DNA of 7,809 bases from Bacteroidales bacterium (GCA_030632545.1 DAOVUO010000103.1:1-7809); one strand, 5' to 3'. Positions 1 through 5,682 are shown, counted from the stretch's first letter. Notes: a model not told the origin generated them from the letters alone. Numbers and translations: made by a program.

Positions 1-296
1 CCACAAATCATGTGTGGAATTACTCTGATATTATACCTATGCTTTATAGCTGCTGAGATTGCAACAGTTCCAGGCCGCTTATGAATAGTTTTTTTTTCAA
101 TAAACCCGTCCTTTCGCATCTTATAAGCAATTTCCTCCCTGTGATATGTAACACTTATAAAACTTGGCTTATATTTCACCAATGGATCAATCGCATTATA
201 AATTATCTCCACGTCTTTTCCTTTTGGTGGTGGTAAAAGTTCAAAAGAAAAATGTCTTTTACTTTCGTCTGTTAATTGTTTTAATAAACCATCCAT
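1..296 (-). CDS. metF: Methylenetetrahydrofolate reductase, N-terminal part (cut by window edge)
   Basis: This reading frame starts at ATG 296-294 and stays open for 98 codons to the left edge, ending inside a Gly codon; the rest lies outside the window. The product reduces 5,10-methylene-THF to 5-methyl-THF with FAD in the cytoplasm, supplying the methyl group for methionine. The family match rests on F-S-F-E-L-L-P-P (residues 16-23), where E19 fits the catalytic Glu of E. coli MetF, on S-V-T-Y-H (48-52), on the K-R-P-G-T-V segment (73-78), and on V-I-P-H-M-I-C (92-98) at the edge, the counterpart of the E. coli VPH segment. The family is usually about 300-320 residues, so roughly a third is visible. 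The wording of the motifs is that of Bacteroidetes MetF. The start is the only ATG upstream of the FSFE motif. Confidence 0.93.
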   Translation of the reverse strand, partial: MDGLLKQLTDESKRHFSFELLPPPKGKDVEIIYNAIDPLVKYKPSFISVTYHREEIAYKMRKDGFIEKKTIHKRPGTVAISAAIKHRYNIRVIPHMIC

Positions 297-407
297 TATC
301 TATATCGAATTGAAAAACATAAAATATTATAAAAAGCAAATACCTAATAATTATCCACAAAAAATGGTAGTAGAAACTAATTTACTAAGCATTTGCAAAC
401 AAAACGA
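297..407. other. Intergenic region between metF start and upstream TM2 gene stop
   Basis: This 111-bp gap is very AT-rich and must hold the metF 5' leader, and also the metF promoter unless metF is read from the TM2 genes behind it. On the minus strand no perfect TAnnTTTG element with a spaced TTTG was found; a GGTATTTG near 335-342 is the nearest. A perfect 8-bp palindrome TTTGCAAA lies at 392-399. I see no convincing terminator. Confidence 0.4.
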
Positions 408-824
408 TTATTCCATCCACATAAAAAAGTGTGGATTATCAATATATCTATCAATAGGCGAACTCTCAAGCAGGGCTATTAATAAAAGTAAATTATCTAC
501 TGTATATAAAACACCGCAACCTGCACCTGTTATAAAATACGTAACAAACACTCCTACTGTTGTTCCTAAATAAAGTCGATGTATTCCTGAGTAACCAAGC
601 ACAAGCCCAAGAACAAGGGCCGTAGTTGCACTTTTATCTGTAAACTGATATTCGGATTGCAATTCACTTAATACTGCAAACTCCGCATTGCCCTGTATCT
701 GAAAATCATTTATTTCAATTGCGTCTTCAATTGTGCGGTCAATATTCTCAAAATCTACAGAATAACTATTTGCCCACATCAAAGCAGGAAACATAAATAA
801 AAATACTAAAATTATTTTTCTCAT
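408..824 (-). CDS. Signal-peptide TM2-domain membrane protein, copy A
   Basis: A 138-residue protein of the TM2-domain type; function unknown. A signal peptide (about residues 1-18, MRKIILVFLF..., ending M-W-A|N) is followed by an acidic segment with Y-S-V-D-F-E-N-I-D (21-29), then a hydrophobic pair (about 67-89 and 91-116) joined by the hallmark G-I-H-R-L-Y-L-G (80-87). The C-terminus P-I-D-R-Y-I-D-N-P...M-W is shared with the neighbour at 836-1243, with which it forms a tandem duplicate pair. I chose ATG 824-822, which gives a clean signal peptide; the frame is open to a GTG at 845 that would overlap the upstream gene and add seven residues before the basic N-terminus. It lies 11 bp behind the upstream gene and is probably co-transcribed with it. 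TM2 domains are widespread but poorly understood, and the family name gives no reaction. Confidence 0.82.
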   Translation of the reverse strand: MRKIILVFLFMFPALMWANSYSVDFENIDRTIEDAIEINDFQIQGNAEFAVLSELQSEYQFTDKSATTALVLGLVLGYSGIHRLYLGTTVGVFVTYFITGAGCGVLYTVDNLLLLIALLESSPIDRYIDNPHFFMWME

Positions 825-835
825 TTTTTTCTTGT

Positions 836-1243
836 TTAATTCCACATTAAAAGCTTAGGATTATTTACATATTTATCAATTGGTCTATGATCAATCATTG
901 CGGCCATAAGTACTGCATAATCAATCACATCTAAAATTAAAAACCCACCAAGTGTAATAAAATAGGCTGCAAAAGTTCCAAAATCTGTACCTAAATACAA
1001 ACGATGAAAGCCAACAATAGAATAAGTAAGCAACCACGCTACAAATGGATTTTTTTGTACTAAAATATTATGATTCTCATCGTATTTTTGCAAATTCAAA
1101 TTTACCGCACAAAGTAAATCCACCTCTTTAGCCTCATTTACAACCTTATCTATCCGAGCAAAATCAGGGCTATAATTTGCAAACACTCCTGTAAAAGAGA
1201 TACTAAAAACCAAAATAAATACTAATTTTATAAAAATTTTCAT
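836..1243 (-). CDS. Signal-peptide TM2-domain membrane protein, copy B
   Basis: A 135-residue paralogue of the gene at 408-824, placed first in the leftward pair. Visible parts are a signal peptide (1-22, ending V-F-A|N), an exported segment opening with Y-S-P-D-F-A-R-I-D (24-32), a first hydrophobic stretch (about 65-79), the TM2 turn motif G-F-H-R-L-Y-L-G-T (78-86), a second hydrophobic stretch (about 88-115) with the acidic residues of L-D-V-I-D, and a C-terminal P-I-D-K-Y-V-N-N-P...M-W tail. Signal peptide and hydrophobic pair suggest an inner-membrane protein with a short periplasmic N-terminal arm. Start ATG 1243-1241 follows a good promoter (1260-1290). It is transcribed divergently from the envelope operon starting at 1309, so the two may be functionally related; that is inference. 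The role is unknown. Confidence 0.85.
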   Translation of the reverse strand: MKIFIKLVFILVFSISFTGVFANYSPDFARIDKVVNEAKEVDLLCAVNLNLQKYDENHNILVQKNPFVAWLLTYSIVGFHRLYLGTDFGTFAAYFITLGGFLILDVIDYAVLMAAMIDHRPIDKYVNNPKLLMWN

Positions 1244-1251
1244 GTCTTAAA

Positions 1252-1283
1252 TTTAGACTCAAAGTTAAAAAATCTTATCTTAG
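1252..1283 (+). promoter_or_regulatory. Possible promoter for the rightward envelope operon
   Basis: On the plus strand TTTA (1252-1255), a 20-base spacer and TATCTTAG (1276-1283) resemble the -33/-7 elements with one mismatch each. It lies 25 bases before the ATG at 1309 and overlaps the leftward promoter at 1260-1290, so both operons would share the same 65-bp gap. Confidence 0.35.
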
Positions 1284-1290
1284 CATCAAA
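1260..1290 (-). promoter_or_regulatory. Bacteroidetes-type promoter for the TM2 gene pair
   Basis: Read on the minus strand, TTTG (1290-1287), a 19-base spacer, then TAACTTTG (1267-1260) match the -33 TTTG and -7 TAnnTTTG elements of the phylum exactly. Transcription would begin near 1253, about 10 bases before the ATG at 1243. The match is seen directly; activity is inferred. Confidence 0.62.
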
Positions 1291-1308
1291 TATTCAAATT
1301 AAAAAACT

Positions 1309-1872
1309 ATGAAAAAGATTTTGAGTTTTGCCATAGCTATGTTATTTGTAACAATTAGCTATGGGCAAATTTTTAGCACCGGACAAACCCTAAAAGCTGG
1401 TACAATGTCTTTGGGATTAGAACCAACAATTATAGGTAATAATTTTGGATTCTATATGCATGGTGGATATGGATTAAGTGCAGGATCTGATTTAGGTATA
1501 AAATTAGGATTTGGGAATGGGAATGCGTATTTTGAGGGAAATGTAGAATGGGCATTATTATCTAAAAACCCGTTTCTATCTGTTACAACAGGAGCTCACT
1601 ACAATGGGAATTTTGGTTTTGATGGTGGTGCAACATTAACTTTTCCTGTAAGTAGAATATTCTTATCTACTGGAATAGATGCTAATCTTAATTTCTGGAG
1701 TGCTGATATAGATGGCGATGGTGACACGGAACTTCAAACAAATGTTCCACTTTGGCTTCCTTTTGGATTGGAAGTATACCTAAAAGACCACATGTCTATT
1801 ATAGTGGAGGCCGAAGTTGGAATAAACAATGCCTCTACAATTGTAGGTGGAGGATTATGTATTTATTTTTAA
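1309..1872 (+). CDS. Small outer-membrane beta-barrel-like protein
   Basis: 187 residues with a signal peptide cleaved after S-Y-G|Q (residue 19/20), a typical Bacteroidetes site. The mature part is built of alternating hydrophobic/polar stretches rich in Gly, Asn and aromatics, with no long hydrophobic helix, and it ends ...G-G-G-L-C-I-Y-F with a terminal Phe, as outer-membrane barrels often do. I infer a small barrel of about eight strands, but cannot assign a named family. An acidic loop D-I-D-G-D-G-D-T-E (133-141) resembles a calcium-binding turn and would fit an exposed loop. It is the first gene of the rightward series; the next begins 12 bp after its stop. Start ATG 1309 sits right before the basic signal-peptide N-region (M-K-K). 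Substrate or partner cannot be read from the sequence. Confidence 0.78.
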   Translation: MKKILSFAIAMLFVTISYGQIFSTGQTLKAGTMSLGLEPTIIGNNFGFYMHGGYGLSAGSDLGIKLGFGNGNAYFEGNVEWALLSKNPFLSVTTGAHYNGNFGFDGGATLTFPVSRIFLSTGIDANLNFWSADIDGDGDTELQTNVPLWLPFGLEVYLKDHMSIIVEAEVGINNASTIVGGGLCIYF

Positions 1873-1884
1873 AACACTCAAGTT

Positions 1885-2295
1885 ATGAAAAAAATTATTT
1901 TTATATTACTAAGTTTAATTGCTATAAGCCTACAAGTAGATGCAAGTGACGCTGATTTTTTCAATTTAGATGAAGCGAAATTAAGTACAGAAATGTATGA
2001 ACTTAATCAATTAGAGGAAATGATTTTAAGTAATGGATACAATCAATCTTTTTTTGATTTTACATCAACAAATATTTCTTCAATGCCTTTTTCAGGACTA
2101 AATCTAAACGATGCTAGTAATCCAACAATTTTACCGCCTTTTATTTGGGGTTGTATTGGTGGTCCAATAGGAATAGCTATTGTGTATGTTTTATCAGATC
2201 AAGATAGCAAAGCAACTATGCGTTCATTTTGGGGATGTTTGTTAGGCAGTTGTGTATATGGCTCTTTTGGAGGTGGTTTATTTAGTACTTATTAA
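1885..2295 (+). CDS. Signal-peptide small membrane protein, Gly-rich two-helix
   Basis: 136 residues, not recognised as a named family. A signal peptide (1-20, V-D-A|S) is followed by an acidic arm with D-F-F-N-L-D-E-A-K (24-32) and a Leu/Glu-rich helical stretch (33-50), a Ser/Asn/Phe-rich linker (51-80), and two Gly-rich hydrophobic segments (about 84-103 and 113-132) separated by a charged turn S-D-Q-D-S-K. Cysteines at 90, 118 and 123 lie in or beside the membrane segments. The plan, signal peptide then D-F-x-x-(I/L)-D arm then C-terminal hairpin, is that of the two TM2 proteins at 408-1243, although the HRLYLG turn is missing; a distant relationship is inferred. It lies 12 bp after the barrel gene and 18 bp before the LolA-like gene, so it is probably co-transcribed. 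Confidence 0.75.
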   Translation: MKKIIFILLSLIAISLQVDASDADFFNLDEAKLSTEMYELNQLEEMILSNGYNQSFFDFTSTNISSMPFSGLNLNDASNPTILPPFIWGCIGGPIGIAIVYVLSDQDSKATMRSFWGCLLGSCVYGSFGGGLFSTY

Positions 2296-2313
2296 AAGAT
2301 AGAATAACACAAA

Positions 2314-2994
2314 ATGCATAAATCGATAAAGATAGGGGCAATATTTTTATTACTGCCCCTATTTTCTATTTCTCAAGAATTTATACGAATTAAAGCAGCT
2401 TATTCTATTAAAATTAAAACATCAACAGGAATTAGCCAACTCTCTATGGGAAATATATTTTATGATAAAAATATTGACAAAATAGTATATGAAAATAAAT
2501 ATCCAAGAGAGGAGATTTGGGTAACAAAAGACACAATAAGCTATAAACTACTAGGTGGAGGCGTGGTAAATACCATACAAAATATAAACATGAATAAGTT
2601 AACGGTATTTTATCTAGCACTCAGTGGAAATTTAAACGACTTTGGACTAACAAATAGTAAATTTAGTATAGAAAAAGTAGAAAAGGATAAAGGATTAGTA
2701 ATAACTACTTGGCTTCCACCCACAGAATATCGTAAACTAATCCACAAAATTTTAATCTCGAATAAAAATGGACAACTATCAGGAATAGTGATGATAGATA
2801 GTGAAGAAAAAGTAATATCAAAGCAATTCTTCAGAAAATATATTATTGCCAATGGATTATTATTTCCTACTGAAATTGTACAAATTTCATATTCCACAGA
2901 AGGTAAAGAAAATTATCAAATTACAACATTTAGAGATATCCAAGTAAATGACTTTAAAAAAGATTTTATGTACGACTATCCTATTACTTATTAG
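2314..2994 (+). CDS. LolA-like periplasmic protein
   Basis: 226 residues, with a signal peptide cleaved near S-I-S|Q (about 20/21) and no lipobox cysteine, so the product should be soluble in the periplasm. The mature chain reads like the LolA half-barrel fold of lipoprotein carriers: repeated beta-strands, Q-L-S-M-G-N-I-F-Y-D (42-51), K-I-V-Y-E-N-K-Y-P (56-64) followed by E-I-W-V-T-K-D-T (67-74), and a C-terminal strand series ending in F-x-Y-P-I. Length also fits LolA (about 200-220). The match is at the level of fold pattern, so lipoprotein binding is only inferred. It is not the usual standalone lolA of the phylum by context: it sits directly before a yidD-like gene, overlapping it by 47 bp, which suggests translational coupling and a shared task. 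Confidence 0.7.
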   Translation: MHKSIKIGAIFLLLPLFSISQEFIRIKAAYSIKIKTSTGISQLSMGNIFYDKNIDKIVYENKYPREEIWVTKDTISYKLLGGGVVNTIQNINMNKLTVFYLALSGNLNDFGLTNSKFSIEKVEKDKGLVITTWLPPTEYRKLIHKILISNKNGQLSGIVMIDSEEKVISKQFFRKYIIANGLLFPTEIVQISYSTEGKENYQITTFRDIQVNDFKKDFMYDYPITY

Positions 2995-3343
2995 CTTAAG
3001 TCTAGTTTCACAGGAAAAAACAAGTATTGAACAATTTGAAAATTTATTCTCAAGCAAGCAAGCTAAAAAAGATTATAAAAGCTATATCTCATACAAAAAT
3101 GAAATTCAAGAAATAAGCTCTATTCTGTTTTTTGCCTATAAAAGTCTTATTTCTTCGCAAGATATAGCAAATTGCGCATTTACTCCTTCATGCTCCGTTT
3201 TTGCGATTGAAGCTATTCAAAAAAAAGGCTCTATAAAAGGTTTACTAATGGCTACTGATAGATTAATGCGTTGTCATAAGTTTAGCCCTGAATTATATAC
3301 AATAAGCAGAGAATCAGGACTATTTATCGATCCTGTAAAATAA
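2948..3343 (+). CDS. YidD-family protein with N-terminal signal peptide
   Basis: 131 residues. The C-terminal part (about 60-130) carries the YidD signature: C-A-F-T-P-S-C-S (76-83), A-I-E-A-I (86-90), K-K-G-S-I-K-G (92-98), R-L-M-R-C-H (105-110) and D-P-V (128-130), with all three family cysteines (76, 82, 109). YidD normally is a roughly 70-85-residue membrane-associated protein that helps YidC insert proteins and is encoded in the rpmH-rnpA-yidD-yidC cluster. Here an extra 55 residues come first: a signal sequence M-T-L-K-K plus a hydrophobic core, cleavage expected near L-V-S|Q (21/22), then a charged helical linker. The next in-frame ATG is at 3248, inside the domain, so the exported N-terminus is not a start-choice artefact. 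It overlaps the LolA-like gene by 47 bp and is followed after 16 bp by a TPR/PGSG gene. Family identity is firm; a periplasmic location is inferred. Confidence 0.85.
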   Translation: MTLKKILCTTILLLISLSLVSQEKTSIEQFENLFSSKQAKKDYKSYISYKNEIQEISSILFFAYKSLISSQDIANCAFTPSCSVFAIEAIQKKGSIKGLLMATDRLMRCHKFSPELYTISRESGLFIDPVK

Positions 3344-3359
3344 CTTTTTACTATATATT

Positions 3360-4172
3360 ATGAAACTATACTCGTTTCTTATCACTATATTACTCTATTT
3401 CAATCTATCGGCACAAAACCTTTTTAACGAGACAAATTCAGCTGAATTTGCGAACTATTTACTTCGCTCTCAACAATATCAATTTGCAGCAGAAGAATTT
3501 GAAAGGCTTTATTTTATGTCGCCTAATAATATATTTTATGCTACGCAAATACTATCGGCATACCAACAGGCTGGCAATAATGACAAAGCCCTAGTACGTT
3601 ACCATTTTTTTGTTGATACTATAAAAAATTCGGCCAGCATAAAAAAAGAGTATTACAAAATTCTAATTGAAAAGAAACACTATAACACAGTTTTAAACGA
3701 TTTATCAACAAACGTATTATATAGTACTCAGCAAAAAAACAAATTAAAACTAAGCGCATTAATGCTTAACAAAGAATACAGTAAAGCAAATAAATTTGCA
3801 ACAAAAACACAATTAAACGATTCTATATTTAATTTTTTAATAAAAGATTACTCTAGTCTAAAAACTAAAAGCTCTATACTTGCTGCTCTATTATCTACGA
3901 CAATACCTGGAAGCGGGAAAATGTACTCCAAAGAATGGAAAGATGGTATTATGAGCTTTATTTTTGTTGGTGGAAATGTTTTTCAAGCATACAGAGGTTT
4001 TAAAAAATCAGGAATAAAAAGTACGTATGGCTGGATATACAGCACAATTGGCTTTAGTTTCTATTTAGGAAATATATATGGCTCAATACAATCGGCGAAA
4101 CACTATAACGAACATATTTACAATGATTTTTACAAGAAAGTTAATGCTGAGTACTATCCTAATTTTTTGTAG
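3360..4172 (+). CDS. TPR protein with C-terminal PGSG membrane domain, copy 1
   Basis: 270 residues. A signal peptide ends at L-S-A|Q (18/19). Residues about 28-90 form helical repeats of TPR type, with A-E-E-F-E-R-L-Y-F-M-S-P-N (44-56) as the clearest unit, followed by a helical Lys/Leu/Asn-rich region to about 165. The C-terminal domain (about 173-260) opens with L-L-S-T-T-I-P-G-S-G-K-M-Y (177-189) and contains two hydrophobic stretches (about 196-212 and 224-243) and a tail rich in Tyr/His/Asn. I recall P-G-(S/A/L)-G-x-x-Y domains of this kind as uncharacterised membrane domains, at times near yidD genes. The next gene is a diverged copy of this one and overlaps it by about 50 bp. Periplasmic TPRs tethered to a membrane suggest a scaffold or partner-binding role; the function is unknown. 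Confidence 0.75.
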   Translation: MKLYSFLITILLYFNLSAQNLFNETNSAEFANYLLRSQQYQFAAEEFERLYFMSPNNIFYATQILSAYQQAGNNDKALVRYHFFVDTIKNSASIKKEYYKILIEKKHYNTVLNDLSTNVLYSTQQKNKLKLSALMLNKEYSKANKFATKTQLNDSIFNFLIKDYSSLKTKSSILAALLSTTIPGSGKMYSKEWKDGIMSFIFVGGNVFQAYRGFKKSGIKSTYGWIYSTIGFSFYLGNIYGSIQSAKHYNEHIYNDFYKKVNAEYYPNFL

Positions 4173-4974
4173 TATTCAAATAAGTTTAACTCAGAATATT
4201 GACGAAACTATTGCACTAGCAGACTCTATAAAAAAAATTGGGCAATTTGAGTTAGCACAAAAGTTATACTCACGAGTACTCTTTTTTGATAAATCGACAA
4301 ATAAGGCTAATATATATTTAAGTTTAGCAGATTGTTACCACGCACAAACTAAATACAAAAATGCAGAAAAATATTACACTTATGCCTCATTTTCTGCTCA
4401 AGATAGCTTACTATTTGCAATTCAGTTTAAAAAAAGTGTTAGTCAGATAAAGCAAAAAAAATATAAATATGCCTTGCAAACTATTTATTCCCTTCCGGAT
4501 AGTTTATGCGAACAATCAGACAAGACAAGAGCTCTTCACTTAGCGACAATTTACTTTGCTTTAGAGGATTTTAACAAAGCCTACCAGTATTTTCTATCGC
4601 TAGTTCCAGATACAGCATTAGCTGCCAGAAAACAGATTAACCAAATTTTTCTACAAAAAAAGCATCTATATAACCCAAATCCCAATGTTGTATATTACTT
4701 CAGCACCATAATACCTGGTAGTGGTCAGTTAATATATGGTGATATAAAAAACAGCCTTAACTCTCTACTACTCACTGGCGGACTGGGGCTACTCACAATA
4801 TACACAAGTATAAATTACTCTGTCATAGATGCATTATTATCAGTATTCCCCTGGTTTTTCAGATATTATCAAGGGGGAGCAACAAATGCAGAAAAAAAAG
4901 CCATTGACAAAAGAAAAGAAAAACGAGCATACGCCTATAATCAACTTTTAAAATTAGTTAAGCCATACTTCTAA
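4123..4974 (+). CDS. TPR protein with C-terminal PGSG membrane domain, copy 2
   Basis: 283 residues from ATG 4123. A signal peptide M-I-F-T-R-K-L plus hydrophobic core is cleaved near L-T|Q (23/24). TPR-like helices fill about 26-160: A-Q-K-L-Y-S-R-V-L-F-F-D (45-56), L-S-L-A-D-C-Y-H-A-Q (66-75), A-E-K-Y-Y (81-85) and F-A-L-E-D-F-N-K-A-Y (145-154). The C-terminal domain opens with F-S-T-I-I-P-G-S-G-Q-L-I-Y (193-205), aligning with L-S-T-T-I-P-G-S-G-K-M-Y of the preceding gene; hydrophobic stretches lie at about 209-229 and 232-247, and the tail is basic. The frame opens at ATG 4078, but that start would put a polar, charged stretch before the signal peptide, and ATG 4144 would lose the R-K of its N-region, so 4123 is preferred. 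This is the last gene of the series; no function is known. Confidence 0.74.
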   Translation: MIFTRKLMLSTILIFCSIQISLTQNIDETIALADSIKKIGQFELAQKLYSRVLFFDKSTNKANIYLSLADCYHAQTKYKNAEKYYTYASFSAQDSLLFAIQFKKSVSQIKQKKYKYALQTIYSLPDSLCEQSDKTRALHLATIYFALEDFNKAYQYFLSLVPDTALAARKQINQIFLQKKHLYNPNPNVVYYFSTIIPGSGQLIYGDIKNSLNSLLLTGGLGLLTIYTSINYSVIDALLSVFPWFFRYYQGGATNAEKKAIDKRKEKRAYAYNQLLKLVKPYF

Positions 4975-5075
4975 TTAATAGTTCCCCAATGTTCGGGACA
5001 GGCTGTTAAGTTTTAACTTAAAATGATAAATAGGATGACTAACAAAAGCTTACAACTTCCCAAAGTAAAACTAAA
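4975..5075. other. Convergent intergenic region with two small stem-loops
   Basis: This gap lies between the stops of the rightward envelope genes and the leftward purN. It holds TCCC(4983-4986)...GGGA(4995-4998), a GC stem with an 8-base loop that is unusual in this AT-rich setting, and TTAAGT-TTTA-ACTTAA (5006-5021), a perfect AT-only inverted repeat followed by AAAATG. Either could help end transcription from the left, but neither has the GC stem plus T-tract of a classical terminator. Confidence 0.35.
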
Positions 5076-5645
5076 CTATATTTTAATAATTTCTTGCTCA
5101 ATAATTATAGGGAAATACTCATGTTCGAGCGCATGTATTTTTTTCGCTAAACTATCCGCATTATCATTATCGTTAATACCACATCTAGCCTGAAAAATAT
5201 TTTCACCCTCATCGTATTTGTCATTTACATAATGAATTGTAACTCCAGATTCTACTTCACCTGCCTCTATTACAGACTCATGCACATGCATTCCATACAT
5301 TCCCTTTCCACCATATTTTGGTAGTAACGCAGGATGAATATTAATAATTTTTTTGGGATATTTAGTAATCAAACTACTTGGAATAAGCCATAAAAAACCA
5401 GCAAGAACAATAAAATCAATATTGTGAGAGTCTAATAAATCAATGATACTATTATCTAAATTTAATTCACTTTTTGTAAATACAACACTTTTTATTCCAT
5501 GTATTTTTGCTCGCTCCAAAACATAAGCATCGGCATTATTACATAAAATCAGTTCAATTTTCACAAGATTCGAACTTTTAAAGTGTATAATTAAATTTTC
5601 TGCATTAGTTCCATTGCCCGAAGCAAAGACAGCTATTCTCTTCAT
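5076..5645 (-). CDS. purN: Phosphoribosylglycinamide formyltransferase (GAR transformylase)
   Basis: 189 residues, complete; the family is about 190-212. The enzyme transfers the formyl group of 10-formyl-THF to GAR, the third step of purine synthesis, in the cytoplasm. Seen are the phosphate-binding start A-V-F-A-S-G-N-G-T-N (5-14), N-I-H-P-A-L-L-P-K-Y (102-111) with catalytic N102 and H104, and S-G-V-T-I-H-Y-V-N-D-K-Y-D-E-G (133-147) where D145 fits the E. coli catalytic Asp144. The G-G-K-G-M-Y-G stretch after the LLPKY motif is, as I recall, the form seen in Bacteroidetes. Start ATG 5645-5643 is chosen over a TTG at 5654-5652, three codons upstream, because the ATG directly precedes the K-R-I-A-V strand. 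It is divergent from acpP. Like metF at the left edge it uses folate one-carbon units, though the two are not in one operon. Confidence 0.95.
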   Translation of the reverse strand: MKRIAVFASGNGTNAENLIIHFKSSNLVKIELILCNNADAYVLERAKIHGIKSVVFTKSELNLDNSIIDLLDSHNIDFIVLAGFLWLIPSSLITKYPKKIINIHPALLPKYGGKGMYGMHVHESVIEAGEVESGVTIHYVNDKYDEGENIFQARCGINDNDNADSLAKKIHALEHEYFPIIIEQEIIKI

Positions 5646-5666
5646 AATCAACAAGTATTAGACACA

Positions 5667-5682
5667 ATATTTGTGCAAATAT
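5667..5682. repeat. Perfect 7-2-7 inverted repeat over the purN promoter
   Basis: ATATTTG (5667-5673), two bases TG, then CAAATAT (5676-5682) form a perfect inverted repeat. A second, overlapping one is CACAA (5663-5667), TAT, TTGTG (5671-5675). Both cover the -7 element and predicted start of purN transcription, where an operator would work. AT-rich sequence produces such palindromes by chance, so the operator role is only a suggestion. Confidence 0.35.

Noticed and set aside
310..573. Rightward 87-codon open frame opposite the TM2 copy A gene
   Set aside because: Antisense to a gene with clear TM2 motifs; low-complexity product without signal peptide or domain.
825..845. GTG start for TM2 copy A at 845
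   Set aside because: It would overlap the upstream gene and put seven polar residues before a well-formed signal peptide that starts at ATG 824.
1752..1949. 65-codon frame across the 1872/1885 junction
   Set aside because: Out of frame with two well-supported genes; basic product without recognisable features.
2610..2897. Leftward 95-codon frame inside the LolA-like gene
   Set aside because: Shadow of the sense gene; no motif and no promoter.
4078..4122. ATG 4078 as start of the second TPR/PGSG gene
   Set aside because: It would add a polar, charged stretch before the signal peptide and lengthen the overlap to 95 bp; ATG 4123 gives a standard signal.
5646..5654. TTG start for purN three codons upstream
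   Set aside because: ATG 5645 directly precedes the first beta-strand and gives the usual PurN N-terminus.
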